A DNA stretch of 64,000 nucleotides from Pseudoprimorskyibacter insulae (lineage in GTDB: Bacteria; Pseudomonadota; Alphaproteobacteria; Rhodobacterales; Rhodobacteraceae), in the NCBI RefSeq assembly GCF_900302505.1, contig NZ_OMOJ01000002.1:248001-312000 (forward strand), read 5' to 3'. Numbering within the stretch: the stretch's first letter is position 1; each line of letters starts with the position of its first letter. The translations under genes were made by a program, and so were the position numbers. The notes beneath the pieces were generated by a model. That model saw only the letters and a list, made by a program, of their open reading frames with translations, was not told where the DNA came from and made no database searches. Of this stretch, positions 19,363 to 27,963 are shown one piece after another.

Positions 19363-20733
19363 ATGCGGAACTTGACCGTGAAGTACCTTAAGTTAGATGC
19401 GGTTCGGAACAAATACTTCTATCGCCGTCGGGTTCCAGCGGCCCTAGTGACTATGATTGGTCGAGCAGAGTTCAATCGTGTCCTTGGAAGAACCTTTCAA
19501 GAATCCATCACCCTATACGGCCAATACCATCAAGAGATTGAACACATCGTTCAGTTGGCCAAGGTTGGTGTAACTTCGAAGTCTCCGGCAGAAGAGCAAA
19601 AGGCGTTGGTGGCTTTTCTAAAGGTCTGGGGAGCGGACCCTCACTCGAAAGGCCGCGACGACAACGAGCACACTTGGCGGTCTTTTGTTGCTGACCGAAT
19701 GTTGGACCCATATCAAGATTCGGACACGGGGGAGTTCCTGAACGTACCAGCTGAGGTTGGCGCGGTGGCAGGTGCTTTGCTTGAGGGCGTTCCCGTCGAA
19801 TTGCCCGAACCTACCATTACGGATGCCTTCAAGGTTTACCTAGAAGAGAATGCGAAGCCGATCCCGGAGCAGCGAAAGAAGCAGGAAGCGAGGTTCCGTC
19901 GAAGTGAGCGGAATCTCATAGGCGTGATTGGGCGAGACAAGCTGGTGTCCGAACTGACCCGCCAAGATGCACGGGCTTGGCGTGATCGCCGCCTACAGCA
20001 AGGCGTGTCACCATCGACGGTGACAAGGGAGAGGAACGATATTAGCGCGGTAATCAGTTTTGCGATTAGTGAACTGGATGCGGGCGGCGAAAACCCGTTC
20101 AAAGGCGTTAAGATGCCCAAAAAGGTAACGTCTCGCCAGAAAGAGCGAGAGGCTTTGCCCGATGATGTCATTCGCTCAATGTACGAAACGTTGAAGGCCA
20201 AGCCTGATCTTTGGCAAATTTGGACCCTTTTGGATCACACAGGCGCACGGCCAAGTGAAATCCGAATGCTGCGTCGAAACGAAATCGTCTTGGACGACCC
20301 AATCCCGCACTTGGTGATCCAACTTCATGAGGACCGGACGTTGAAGACCACTTGGTCGGAACGCAAGATCCCTTTGGTTGGCTTGGCATTGAAAGCAGCA
20401 CAGGACGCACACAGCGGGCCGCACAGAGGCGAGTTCGCTTTCCAGCGCTATGCCTCTGCGGGGGGAATGGATCGCCTGTCCAGCGCCCTCCAATCGCGTC
20501 TGAGGCGCTTCACCAAGGACACCAAACACACCGCATATTCGTTGCGCCACAACATGAAAAACCGCATGAGGGCCGCAGAGATTTTCCCTGAGACTGCGAA
20601 GTCTATTGAGGGTCACTCTTACGGCGCTGGGCAGGATGCCTCCTACGGCGGCGAAAGAAGCGGGATGCACTGGTCAAGGCGATGGCACCCTATTCGCCGT
20701 GAGGTGGCTGCAAAGATAACAACTAAAGATTGA
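19363..20733 (+). CDS. Tyrosine recombinase (island integrase)
   Basis: A 456-residue phage-type integrase. The N-terminal region (about 1-140) is unlike short integrases. A SAM-like core-binding domain follows (about 150-240), then a catalytic domain with Arg in TGARPSEIRM (about 294), RHNMKNR, EGHSYGAG and the nucleophile Tyr in DASYGG (about 428). The usual HxxR box reads YSLR, a common variant. I chose the ATG at 19363, directly after TTG at 19360. The gene starts 93 bases inside the left repeat, next to the tRNA, as integrases of tRNA islands usually do. Confidence 0.9.
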   Translation: MRNLTVKYLKLDAVRNKYFYRRRVPAALVTMIGRAEFNRVLGRTFQESITLYGQYHQEIEHIVQLAKVGVTSKSPAEEQKALVAFLKVWGADPHSKGRDDNEHTWRSFVADRMLDPYQDSDTGEFLNVPAEVGAVAGALLEGVPVELPEPTITDAFKVYLEENAKPIPEQRKKQEARFRRSERNLIGVIGRDKLVSELTRQDARAWRDRRLQQGVSPSTVTRERNDISAVISFAISELDAGGENPFKGVKMPKKVTSRQKEREALPDDVIRSMYETLKAKPDLWQIWTLLDHTGARPSEIRMLRRNEIVLDDPIPHLVIQLHEDRTLKTTWSERKIPLVGLALKAAQDAHSGPHRGEFAFQRYASAGGMDRLSSALQSRLRRFTKDTKHTAYSLRHNMKNRMRAAEIFPETAKSIEGHSYGAGQDASYGGERSGMHWSRRWHPIRREVAAKITTKD

Positions 20734-20850
20734 AAAACACAAAAGTCTCTATTAGCGTTTCGCGATATTACGTGTGCACTTTTGTGGATTTTCGCATTGT
20801 CACTAATTGCTGGTTTTATCGACCGTTGGAGTGCATCCGGCGGAAATGAG

Positions 20851-23800
20851 ATGGCTAATTTTCAAGCATTCGCCAGCGAACTGACGGATTTACTTGGAGT
20901 GCCGCGCCCTTTGCCAGCGACGAGTGACGGTCAAAATAACTCATACCGTTTCGAGCGCCCCGTTACTTTCACACATACTGGTAAGACGCGCCGTGGCCGG
21001 ATCGACTTATATCGAAAAGGCTGCTTTGTGCTTGAAGCGAAGCAAGGCTCTGACGCCACATCTGAACCTGATGACCAGCTTACTCTACTGACAGACGAAC
21101 AAGCGCCAAGGACGCATGTGGGACATGGCAGGCGTGGGTCGGCCAAGTGGGATGATACGATGCTCAAGGCGCGTAACCAAGCCGATGGCTACGCCCGTGC
21201 CGTCAGTAAGGAAGATGGATGGCCCCCCTTCCTCATGGTTGTTGATGTTGGGCATGTAATTGAATTGTACGCGGACTTCTCCGGGCAGGGTCAAGGCTAT
21301 GCCCAATTTCCTGATGGGAACCGTTACAGGATTACCTTGGAAGATCTGCGGAACGAACAAACCCGCCAATTGCTGCACACAATCTGGACAGACCCAGCAT
21401 CGCTCAATCCGGCACTTAAGGCGGCAGAAGTCACACGCGAGATTGCAGACCATCTTGCTCAACTGGGCCGCAGCTTCGAAGCGCAGGGCCATGATAGTGA
21501 GACCGTAGCCAATTTTCTGATGCGATGCCTGTTTACGATGTTTGCAGAGGATGTTGAGCTAATCCCTAAGGACAGTTTTGCAAATAAGCTGAAGGAACTT
21601 AGGGGGCACCCACAACACGCTGAACCAACGCTGAAGGGCCTTTGGGAGGTTATGAATTCAGGCGGCTTCTCTCAGGTTCTTATGACGGACTTGAAGCGGT
21701 TCAATGGGGGGCTTTTCAAGGATGCCACGGCGCTGCCCTTGAACGAAGTGCAACTGTCGCTGTTGATCGAAGCGGCCAACGCCGATTGGCGGCAAGTAGA
21801 GCCTGCGATCTTTGGGACGCTGCTAGAACGTGCTTTGGATAAACGCCAAAGGCATAAGCTGGGGGCGCACTACACGCCACGGGCCTACGTGGAGCGCCTG
21901 ATTACCCCAACGATTATGGACCCGCTCAGGGCCGATTGGAGGGACGTGCAGACGGGTGTGCAAAGGCTCATGGCGGATGGCAAGAGCAAAGACGCATTGG
22001 CTTTGGTGCATGAATTTCACCACAAGTTATGTTCGGTTCGGGTGCTGGATCCGGCCTGCGGATCGGGCAACTTCCTTTACGTCGCACTTGAGATGATGAA
22101 GCGCCTTGAAGGTGAAGTTACGGCGCTGATGAAAGAGCTTGGCGAAGATCAGGGTATGTTGGGCCTGTCTGGCATGACTGTAGACCCGCACCAGTTTCTA
22201 GGGATCGAATTGAACCCATGGGCCGCTGCCGTGGCAGAACTGGTCCTATGGATCGGATATCTTCAGTGGCATTTCCGAACACACGGACAAGCTGCGCCAT
22301 CTGAACCCGTTCTGAGGGACTTCAAGAATATCCAATGCCGTGATGCCGTACTTGAATGGGAAAGCCGCAAGCCGCGAATGGATGAGCAAGGGCACCCTGT
22401 AACGCGCTGGGATGGGATCACCACAATGCGCCATCAGGTGACAGGGGAAGAGGTGCCAGACCCGTCTGCCCGCATTCAGGTGTATGACTATGCCAAGCCC
22501 CGCGCGACCACTTGGCCGGATGCAGAGTTCATCGTCGGCAATCCGCCGTTCATTGGGGCTAGCCGCCTGCGCAGTGACCTAGGTGACGGCTATGTTGAGG
22601 CGTTGTGGAAAGCCTACCCCAAGATGCCGCAAAGTGCGGATCTGGTCATGTTCTGGTGGGAAAAGGCCGCGTTGCAGGCGCGGGGATGGGACGCGAAAAC
22701 CAGCAAGGGGTGTCGCAGGTTTGGGCTGATTACCACCAATTCCTTGCGCCAGACGTTCAATAGGCGTGTGCTGGAACCGCACCTGAACGATCCGAAAAAG
22801 CCCTTGTCGCTGTTGTTTGCCATCCCGGATCACCCGTGGGTCGATACCCAGTTCGGCGCGGCGGTGCGGATCGCCATGACCGTGGCAGCAGCGGGCAACC
22901 GCGCTGGGCAGTTGAAGACGGTGGAGACGGAAACCAAGGAGCGGAACGAGGCGGATGGCCGCGCTGTCAGCTTTGCCACGCAGATCGGAAAGATCTTTGC
23001 GAACTTGCAGATTGGGGCGGATGTCGGCAGCGCGAAGCCTTTGAAGGCCAATGCTGGTCTGTCGTCTCCCGGCGTTAAGCTGCATGGCGCGGGCTTCATT
23101 GTGACCCGTGCAAAAGCTGCCGCACTGGGCCTTGGTACGATTCCGGGGCTGGAAAAGCACATCCGCGAATATCGCAATGGCCGCGATCTGACCGCCATTT
23201 CCCGTGATGTCATGGTCATTGACCTGTTCGGCCTGACCGAGGAAGAGGTGAAGAAGACCTACCCTGCCGTCTATCAACATGTCTTGGACAACGTGAAGCC
23301 GGAGCGGGATCAAAACAACCGGGAAAGCTATAGGAAAAATTGGTGGGTGCACGGTGAGCCAAGACGAGACCTAAGGCCCGCACTGGCAGGATTGCTGCGC
23401 TACATTGCAACCGTTGAAACGACAAAGCACCGCGTCTTTCAATTTTTAGATGCATCTGTATTGCCGGATAACATGCTTATTGCATTCGGCATTGAAGACG
23501 CTGCGGCGCTTTCAGTGCTGTCTAGCCGTTTCCATGTCACTTGGGCGCTTGGCAGCGGTGGCACATTGGAGGACAGACCGCGTTACAACAAATCGCTTTG
23601 TATCGACCCGTTCCCCTTCCCTGACCTTACCGATCCGCAACGCGCCACCCTTCGCGCTTTGGGCGAGGAATTGGATGCGCACCGCAAGCGGCAACAGGCG
23701 CAGCACCTGAAACCGACCCTGACCCAGATGTACAACGTGCTGGAACTGCTCCGTGCGGGCGAGGTGATCGAAGGCAAAAACAAGGAAATTTATGATCAGG

Positions 23801-24249
23801 GTTTGATTGGTATCCTGAAAGATATTCATGACCGCATCGATGCCGCCGTGGCGGATGCCTATGGGTGGCCAGTGGACCTGTCCGACGACGAGATCCTTTT
23901 CAACTTGGTCGCCTTGAACAAAGAGCGTTCCGAGGAAGAGGCCCGTGGCCTTATTCGCTGGCTGCGGCCCGACTACCAGAACCCGGATGGCAAAACTGCT
24001 CAGACCACGAAAACCGACGATATGGAACTCGCTGCGGTGGCCACATCCGATAAAGCCGCCTTTCCCAAGCTATTGCCCGATCAGATCGCCGCAGTGCGGG
24101 AGGCGCTTTCCGAAATGGGCGAAGCCACCCCGACCGAAATCGCCCGACGCTTCAAGAACACCCGCGTCACGCGCATTGCACCGCTCCTTCAAAGCCTTGC
24201 CGCGCTGGGCCATGCTGAACAAGTCGGTGAGGATAAGTTCGCCGCATAA
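20851..24249 (+). CDS. MmeI-like type IIG restriction-modification enzyme (fused endonuclease/N6-adenine methyltransferase)
   Basis: A 1132-residue single-chain enzyme. N-terminal residues D52, E62 and K64 (ID-x9-LEAKQG) match the PD-(D/E)xK nuclease spacing known from MmeI. The helical region leads to [13 protein letters not shown] (about 338), the SAM site DPACGSGNF (about 400) and the catalytic NPPFIG (about 564). A target-recognition region and a C-terminal winged-helix-like tail (last 60 residues, [10 protein letters not shown]) follow. It would methylate one adenine in its site and cut nearby when the site is unmodified. No separate R or S gene is present. I chose the ATG at 20851. Confidence 0.85.
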   Translation: MANFQAFASELTDLLGVPRPLPATSDGQNNSYRFERPVTFTHTGKTRRGRIDLYRKGCFVLEAKQGSDATSEPDDQLTLLTDEQAPRTHVGHGRRGSAKWDDTMLKARNQADGYARAVSKEDGWPPFLMVVDVGHVIELYADFSGQGQGYAQFPDGNRYRITLEDLRNEQTRQLLHTIWTDPASLNPALKAAEVTREIADHLAQLGRSFEAQGHDSETVANFLMRCLFTMFAEDVELIPKDSFANKLKELRGHPQHAEPTLKGLWEVMNSGGFSQVLMTDLKRFNGGLFKDATALPLNEVQLSLLIEAANADWRQVEPAIFGTLLERALDKRQRHKLGAHYTPRAYVERLITPTIMDPLRADWRDVQTGVQRLMADGKSKDALALVHEFHHKLCSVRVLDPACGSGNFLYVALEMMKRLEGEVTALMKELGEDQGMLGLSGMTVDPHQFLGIELNPWAAAVAELVLWIGYLQWHFRTHGQAAPSEPVLRDFKNIQCRDAVLEWESRKPRMDEQGHPVTRWDGITTMRHQVTGEEVPDPSARIQVYDYAKPRATTWPDAEFIVGNPPFIGASRLRSDLGDGYVEALWKAYPKMPQSADLVMFWWEKAALQARGWDAKTSKGCRRFGLITTNSLRQTFNRRVLEPHLNDPKKPLSLLFAIPDHPWVDTQFGAAVRIAMTVAAAGNRAGQLKTVETETKERNEADGRAVSFATQIGKIFANLQIGADVGSAKPLKANAGLSSPGVKLHGAGFIVTRAKAAALGLGTIPGLEKHIREYRNGRDLTAISRDVMVIDLFGLTEEEVKKTYPAVYQHVLDNVKPERDQNNRESYRKNWWVHGEPRRDLRPALAGLLRYIATVETTKHRVFQFLDASVLPDNMLIAFGIEDAAALSVLSSRFHVTWALGSGGTLEDRPRYNKSLCIDPFPFPDLTDPQRATLRALGEELDAHRKRQQAQHLKPTLTQMYNVLELLRAGEVIEGKNKEIYDQGLIGILKDIHDRIDAAVADAYGWPVDLSDDEILFNLVALNKERSEEEARGLIRWLRPDYQNPDGKTAQTTKTDDMELAAVATSDKAAFPKLLPDQIAAVREALSEMGEATPTEIARRFKNTRVTRIAPLLQSLAALGHAEQVGEDKFAA

Positions 24250-24262
24250 CGGGAATGTTTTT

Positions 24263-24282
24263 GGGTCGCATTTTCGTGACCC
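24263..24282. terminator. Short hairpin after the R-M gene
   Basis: GGGTCGC pairs with GTGACCC (one G-T pair) over a 6-base loop, 14 bases after the R-M stop. There is little T-run, so its role as a terminator is uncertain. Confidence 0.35.
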
Positions 24283-24457
24283 CTTATCCTTTAGAGTGCA
24301 TTGCAAGTTTCCCCCCATCGTCCTTTCTATCGCCGCATAAGCTGAAATCCGTATCCGGTTTGCACCCAGACTGACGGGTGTAAAAGGTTGCAGGTTAGGA
24401 ACAAAAAGAGAACATATATTCTGCAACGGGTCTGGCCATCCGGGCGACCCTTTCCCT

Positions 24458-25378
24458 ATGAGGCCTCTAATCTTGAAGAACCCCAGAGCGCTATCGCTAG
24501 AAGCACTGATTGTTGACCATAAGGTCGGGTTGGTGCCCCCGGATCCTTCCCCCACTGTGCTGCCGCTTGACGTTCTTAAAACAGAGCGAGGGGCGTTTCA
24601 GATGAGAGAGAGGGAATTGCCCGAATGGGTAGACGATTTGCTCGTGACGCTCCGGCAAGGGAACGGAACACTAGATCCGCTGTTCGTTTGGTGGACGGGT
24701 CGTCGTTGGGTCGTTCTTGACGGTCATCACCGATTGGAAGCCTACCGGAAGCTATCCGAAGCCACAGGAAAGCCTGTCTTGGTTCCCGTCAAGGTTTCAC
24801 AAGCCAAGGATTCCGAACAGGCCATTCTGGAGGCCAATCGTGAGAACTCGAAAGACAAGCTGAACACCACTCTGGACGACAAGCACAGGCAGGCTTGGTA
24901 CATGGTCGTCATGGGTATTGGTGGATCAGTCAGAGCCATCGCGGAAGCCACGGGGTCAAGCAAATCGACCGTCGGGCGAATGCGCAAGATTCGCGATCAG
25001 TTGAAGCTCATGAAGTATTCCCAGAACAGGCTACTGGGACTGTCTTGGGAACAAGCCGTGCAGTGCTCCAAGGGCGACCAGAACGGAAGTTATAGGGGCG
25101 TGATTGACGAAGACGAAGGGTTGAAAGACGAAGGTACCCGTTGGGCCGAAAGGCTTTCGAAACTGTTTGGCAGCAAGCTAAAAGACGCCCCGGATATCGC
25201 GGCACTCATGCTGTTGAGTTACGGAAGAGCGACAACCAAACGGATCCTTCAAAGTCGGTTCTTGTGGAAAATTCGAACAGAAATCGAACAGGAAGAGCAA
25301 GCTGAAGCCTTGGCGGAAGACTTTGATGGGGACGTGTTGGAGGACATTACGACGGTCCCTGAAGGGTCTCCTTTGTAG
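24458..25378 (+). CDS. ParB/Srx-domain protein with helix-turn-helix
   Basis: A 306-residue protein. A ParB/sulfiredoxin-like domain centres on WVVLDGHHRLEAYRKL (about residues 87-102). A ParB-like helix-turn-helix follows (SVRAIAEATGSSKSTVGRMRKI, about 157-180). The C-terminal third is acidic, with no assignable domain. It is the last gene of the island, 208 bases after the R-M gene. No ParA partner is present, so plasmid-style partitioning is unlikely. It may regulate the island, bind DNA at the repeats or act as a nuclease-related defence factor. None of these is shown. Confidence 0.8.
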   Translation: MRPLILKNPRALSLEALIVDHKVGLVPPDPSPTVLPLDVLKTERGAFQMRERELPEWVDDLLVTLRQGNGTLDPLFVWWTGRRWVVLDGHHRLEAYRKLSEATGKPVLVPVKVSQAKDSEQAILEANRENSKDKLNTTLDDKHRQAWYMVVMGIGGSVRAIAEATGSSKSTVGRMRKIRDQLKLMKYSQNRLLGLSWEQAVQCSKGDQNGSYRGVIDEDEGLKDEGTRWAERLSKLFGSKLKDAPDIAALMLLSYGRATTKRILQSRFLWKIRTEIEQEEQAEALAEDFDGDVLEDITTVPEGSPL

Positions 25379-25761
25379 GGTCGTATGGGAACATATGTGA
25401 GAGAGGGTGGGTCGTGAGCAGAACCACGGGAACATTAAGCTCTCGACACTGGTCACTTCGAACGGCCTTGATGAGAAACTCTCAGGGACGTGAAGTGGTG
25501 ACTCTTTGAGGATACCTTCGAATTACTTGTGTGGTGTCCCTTAACAAGGGATGTCCCACTGGGACACAGGGCGAGCAGCATAGCCCATCTTCGCGGTCGT
25601 CACATGATTGCTAGCCAAGGAAAAGGCCACCGAAACTGTTGGATCGGACCCATCAGTCCGCCTTGGATCACCTCAGATTTTGCTTACACAATGGCCTACA
25701 CATTCGCTTGCATTGGTGTGAATATCTGTTTTAAATCAAAGGATAAGCGTGTTGCAGTAGG
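25379..25761. other. Non-coding island segment with paired hairpins
   Basis: No convincing gene lies between the ParB-like gene and the right repeat. Two perfect adjacent hairpins occur: TCCCTT-AAC-AAGGGA at 25537-25551 and TGTCCC-ACT-GGGACA at 25552-25566, each with a 6-bp stem and 3-base loop. The second integrase accessory site lies at 25680. The segment may be recombination DNA or encode a small structured RNA. Confidence 0.5.
25680..25691 (+). repeat. Candidate integrase accessory (arm) site, right
   Basis: TTGCTTACACAA, identical to 19338-19349, in the same orientation and 70 bases inside the right repeat. A related TACAC...GCTTGC word occurs near both copies. Confidence 0.5.
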
Positions 25762-25778
25762 CCTCTTCTGGGCACCAT
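25762..25778 (+). repeat. attR: right 17-bp direct repeat
   Basis: CCTCTTCTGGGCACCAT matches the tRNA-Leu 3' end exactly. The upstream tRNA body is absent, so this is the remnant of the integration core. Confidence 0.88.
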
Positions 25779-25779
25779 G

Positions 25780-25816
25780 AAAAGTCCCAAAGGTTTTGGC
25801 CTTAGGGACTTTTTTG
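25780..25816 (+). terminator. Rho-independent terminator, probably the original tRNA-Leu terminator
   Basis: AAAAGTCCC at 25780-25788 pairs with GGGACTTTT starting at 25805 and is followed by TTTTTT. Its position directly outside the right repeat implies that it followed the tRNA gene before the island entered. Confidence 0.8.
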
Positions 25817-25915
25817 GTTTTTGGGGATTCGGTTGCTTGGTTACGTGATACCGTAGCCTGCATCGCCAATAAGCGGTCGGTCAGACCGCCTTAGGTGTTT
25901 CGTGCCGCCGCACCC

Positions 25916-26998
25916 TTAGCCGATCGGGATCAGGTGGTTGTCGAATGAAAGGCCGTGCCGGGCGATTGGCGTGGCCGCGCCGTCGGCGATGCGGAACACA
26001 CGGCCTGCGCCATCGGTGGCCAGCCCGCCAAAACTTGCCCGTCCGACACCGCAGATATCGGCATGCCGCGTTTGGGTTTGGACTTGGCCGTCGCGGTCGA
26101 ACAGCGTCAGCGTGCCGCCCACGGGCGAGGTCAGCGCGATGCCTTCACCTGCGTTCAGCAAGGCAACGCTTCCGGCATAGCCGCTCATCTGGCGCAGAAT
26201 GTCGTCGGGCATGTCGACAAATTGCAGGCCGGTGTCGGCGCGGTACAGGGCCATTAAAGGCGGGCTGTCGAACACATCGCCCTGCCATTGCAACGCGCAA
26301 GCCACCAGACCATCCGGCGCGACCGCGATGTGGCGCAGCGAGTTTTGATGAATGTCCCGCGGCACCTCGGCCAGTGTTTGCAGCGTCCCGTTTTCGTCCA
26401 GCAGGGCAAGGTTCGGCTGCATGGTCTCAAGGTTCAGCTTGTCGCGGCCTTCATCGGGGTTGGTCAGGATGCCACCGTTGGCGACAACCAGCACCTCTTG
26501 CCCAGGAATCCGGGCGATCTCATGCGGGCCGATCCCGTGCGAGGGGAAATCGCCCAGACGTTTGTAGCCTGCGGCCCGGTCCCAGATACCGATCCGGCCT
26601 TCTCCGGTTGCGATGTGGTTTTCGGTGGTGAACAGCGTCTGACCGTCCAGAGAAAACACCCCATGCCCATAGAAATGCATGCCGTCAGGCGAATCGAGCC
26701 TGTGCAGAACCGTGCCATCGGCGCAGTCGATCACCAGCGCAAACCGCCCCGGACGGCGGGCAAAGGCCACGGCCTCGGGCGCGGTCGGGTGGGCGGCGGC
26801 GGCATGGCCTCGGTCGGGCAGGGGCACGCGGAAACGGATCGCACCATCCTCGGTCAACCCATAGAGCGCATAGTCGCCCGAAGCGTCACGCGCGGCGGTC
26901 AGATGGCTGGGCGACCCAGCGGCGGCCCAAGTCAACGATGGCAGGCTGGCGGACGCCAGAACCGAAGCCAGAAATGTGCGGCGGGTGGTCACGATCAA
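25916..26998 (-). CDS. DUF1513 protein with Tat signal (iron operon)
   Basis: A 360-residue protein beginning with a twin-arginine signal (TTRRTFLASVLASASLPSLTWA) and continuing as repeated beta-strand segments typical of the DUF1513 propeller-like family. It is predicted to be periplasmic. DUF1513 genes commonly follow imelysin and diheme oxidoreductase genes in iron-regulated operons, as here. The start is a TTG at 26998 overlapping the imelysin stop as TTGA; a GTG at 26992 is possible. The molecular role is unknown. Confidence 0.85.
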   Translation of the reverse strand: MIVTTRRTFLASVLASASLPSLTWAAAGSPSHLTAARDASGDYALYGLTEDGAIRFRVPLPDRGHAAAAHPTAPEAVAFARRPGRFALVIDCADGTVLHRLDSPDGMHFYGHGVFSLDGQTLFTTENHIATGEGRIGIWDRAAGYKRLGDFPSHGIGPHEIARIPGQEVLVVANGGILTNPDEGRDKLNLETMQPNLALLDENGTLQTLAEVPRDIHQNSLRHIAVAPDGLVACALQWQGDVFDSPPLMALYRADTGLQFVDMPDDILRQMSGYAGSVALLNAGEGIALTSPVGGTLTLFDRDGQVQTQTRHADICGVGRASFGGLATDGAGRVFRIADGAATPIARHGLSFDNHLIPIG

Positions 26999-27963
26999 TC
27001 ACCGTCCAATGCGTTGAACCCAGCGCTCAGGCCCATGGGCAGGCCGATTTCGTCGCTGATGACGGAAACGACGGTTTGAACCTGATGTTGTAGAACTTCG
27101 ACCCGGAAACGGCCTGACACATCGGCAACGCCTTCGAAGGTCGGGTCTTCAAGCGCGTTCGCCATCTCCAGCGCTTGGTCATAGGCCAGTGCGGTGTCGG
27201 GGGCGGGTTGGGCGCTCAGGGCGAAGGCCAGATCGCGGGTTGCCTCAAGGCTGAGGACGACGTTGCGCAGGCTGCGGCCAGAGCGCCGGGCCTCGGCCAT
27301 TGTGGGGCGGGGGCGGTCAAAGGTGCCCAAGGGGCGGCCAAGACGTTGGTCCTTGGTGAATTCCAGCCCCGTCATCAGCGAGGTGTAGATCGCGCCCAGC
27401 ACTTCTTGGTTCGACAGAAAGCGCATGTTGCCGGGCGCGCCCGCCGTGCGCATCTGGTCGGCAAAGGCGGGCCATTCGGCAACCATTTCGTCGGCGCTAT
27501 CGGCCAAGGCGCGGGCGGCGGCACGGGTCAGGGCGCAGGCGTAGTCGGGGTTGTCCTGCGGGTCGAACAGCAGACGTTCCAGCGCGAACAGCCCATGGGC
27601 CGCGGCAGAGACTTCGGCAAAGCCCTCAGCCGTGTCGATGATCGGGTCTGCATCAGCAATCAGGCGCGACAGGGCCTTGCCCACGCGGTTCTTGGGGTCG
27701 GGCCAAAAGGCGATGGCAACCACACGGCCGTCCTCTTCGATCGGGCCGAACTGGATATGGCTGATGCCCATCCACGCATCGAACGCCGCGCCATAGGCCG
27801 GGGCCAGCGCCGCCATATCACAGGTGGATGCGGCGGCGTCGGCCAGCGCGTTGGTTTCGGCGGCGAACCTGTCGTAGCCGGGCAGGATATGTTGGTCGAT
27901 CACCTCATCCACGCCGGCAAAGGCCGTTGCGGGAAGAAGGCAAAGCAGCAGGGCGCGTAGCAT
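26995..27963 (-). CDS. Imelysin-family periplasmic protein
   Basis: A 322-residue protein with a signal peptide (LRALLLCLLPATAFA) and a helical imelysin domain containing the GxHxxxxG-type motif in GISHIQFGPIEEDG. Imelysins bind metal at the cell surface or periplasm and are linked to iron uptake. The ATG at 27963 overlaps the stop of the diheme oxidoreductase as TGATG, so the three genes are one tightly coupled operon. Confidence 0.87.
   Translation of the reverse strand: MLRALLLCLLPATAFAGVDEVIDQHILPGYDRFAAETNALADAAASTCDMAALAPAYGAAFDAWMGISHIQFGPIEEDGRVVAIAFWPDPKNRVGKALSRLIADADPIIDTAEGFAEVSAAAHGLFALERLLFDPQDNPDYACALTRAAARALADSADEMVAEWPAFADQMRTAGAPGNMRFLSNQEVLGAIYTSLMTGLEFTKDQRLGRPLGTFDRPRPTMAEARRSGRSLRNVVLSLEATRDLAFALSAQPAPDTALAYDQALEMANALEDPTFEGVADVSGRFRVEVLQHQVQTVVSVISDEIGLPMGLSAGFNALDGD

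Larger units (their letters stand above)
19254..25778. mobile_element. 6.5-kb integrative island in tRNA-Leu
   Basis: The island lies between 17-bp direct repeats at 19254-19270 and 25762-25778. It carries, in one orientation, a tyrosine integrase, an MmeI-like fused restriction-modification enzyme and a ParB-like protein. The genes and spacers look less GC-rich than the flanks. The tRNA's probable original terminator lies just outside the right repeat. No excisionase, replication or transfer gene is visible, so it looks like a small defence-type island that may need help to move. Confidence 0.88.

Noticed and set aside
20851-24249. BREX PglX or DISARM methylase
   Set aside because: No BREX or DISARM partner genes (pglZ, brxC, drmA, drmB) are present, and the N-terminal D-x9-ExK nuclease motif fits a type IIG enzyme.
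25529-25780. 83-codon frame in the island end
   Set aside because: It overlaps the hairpins, an accessory site and the right direct repeat, has no ribosome site and resembles no protein.
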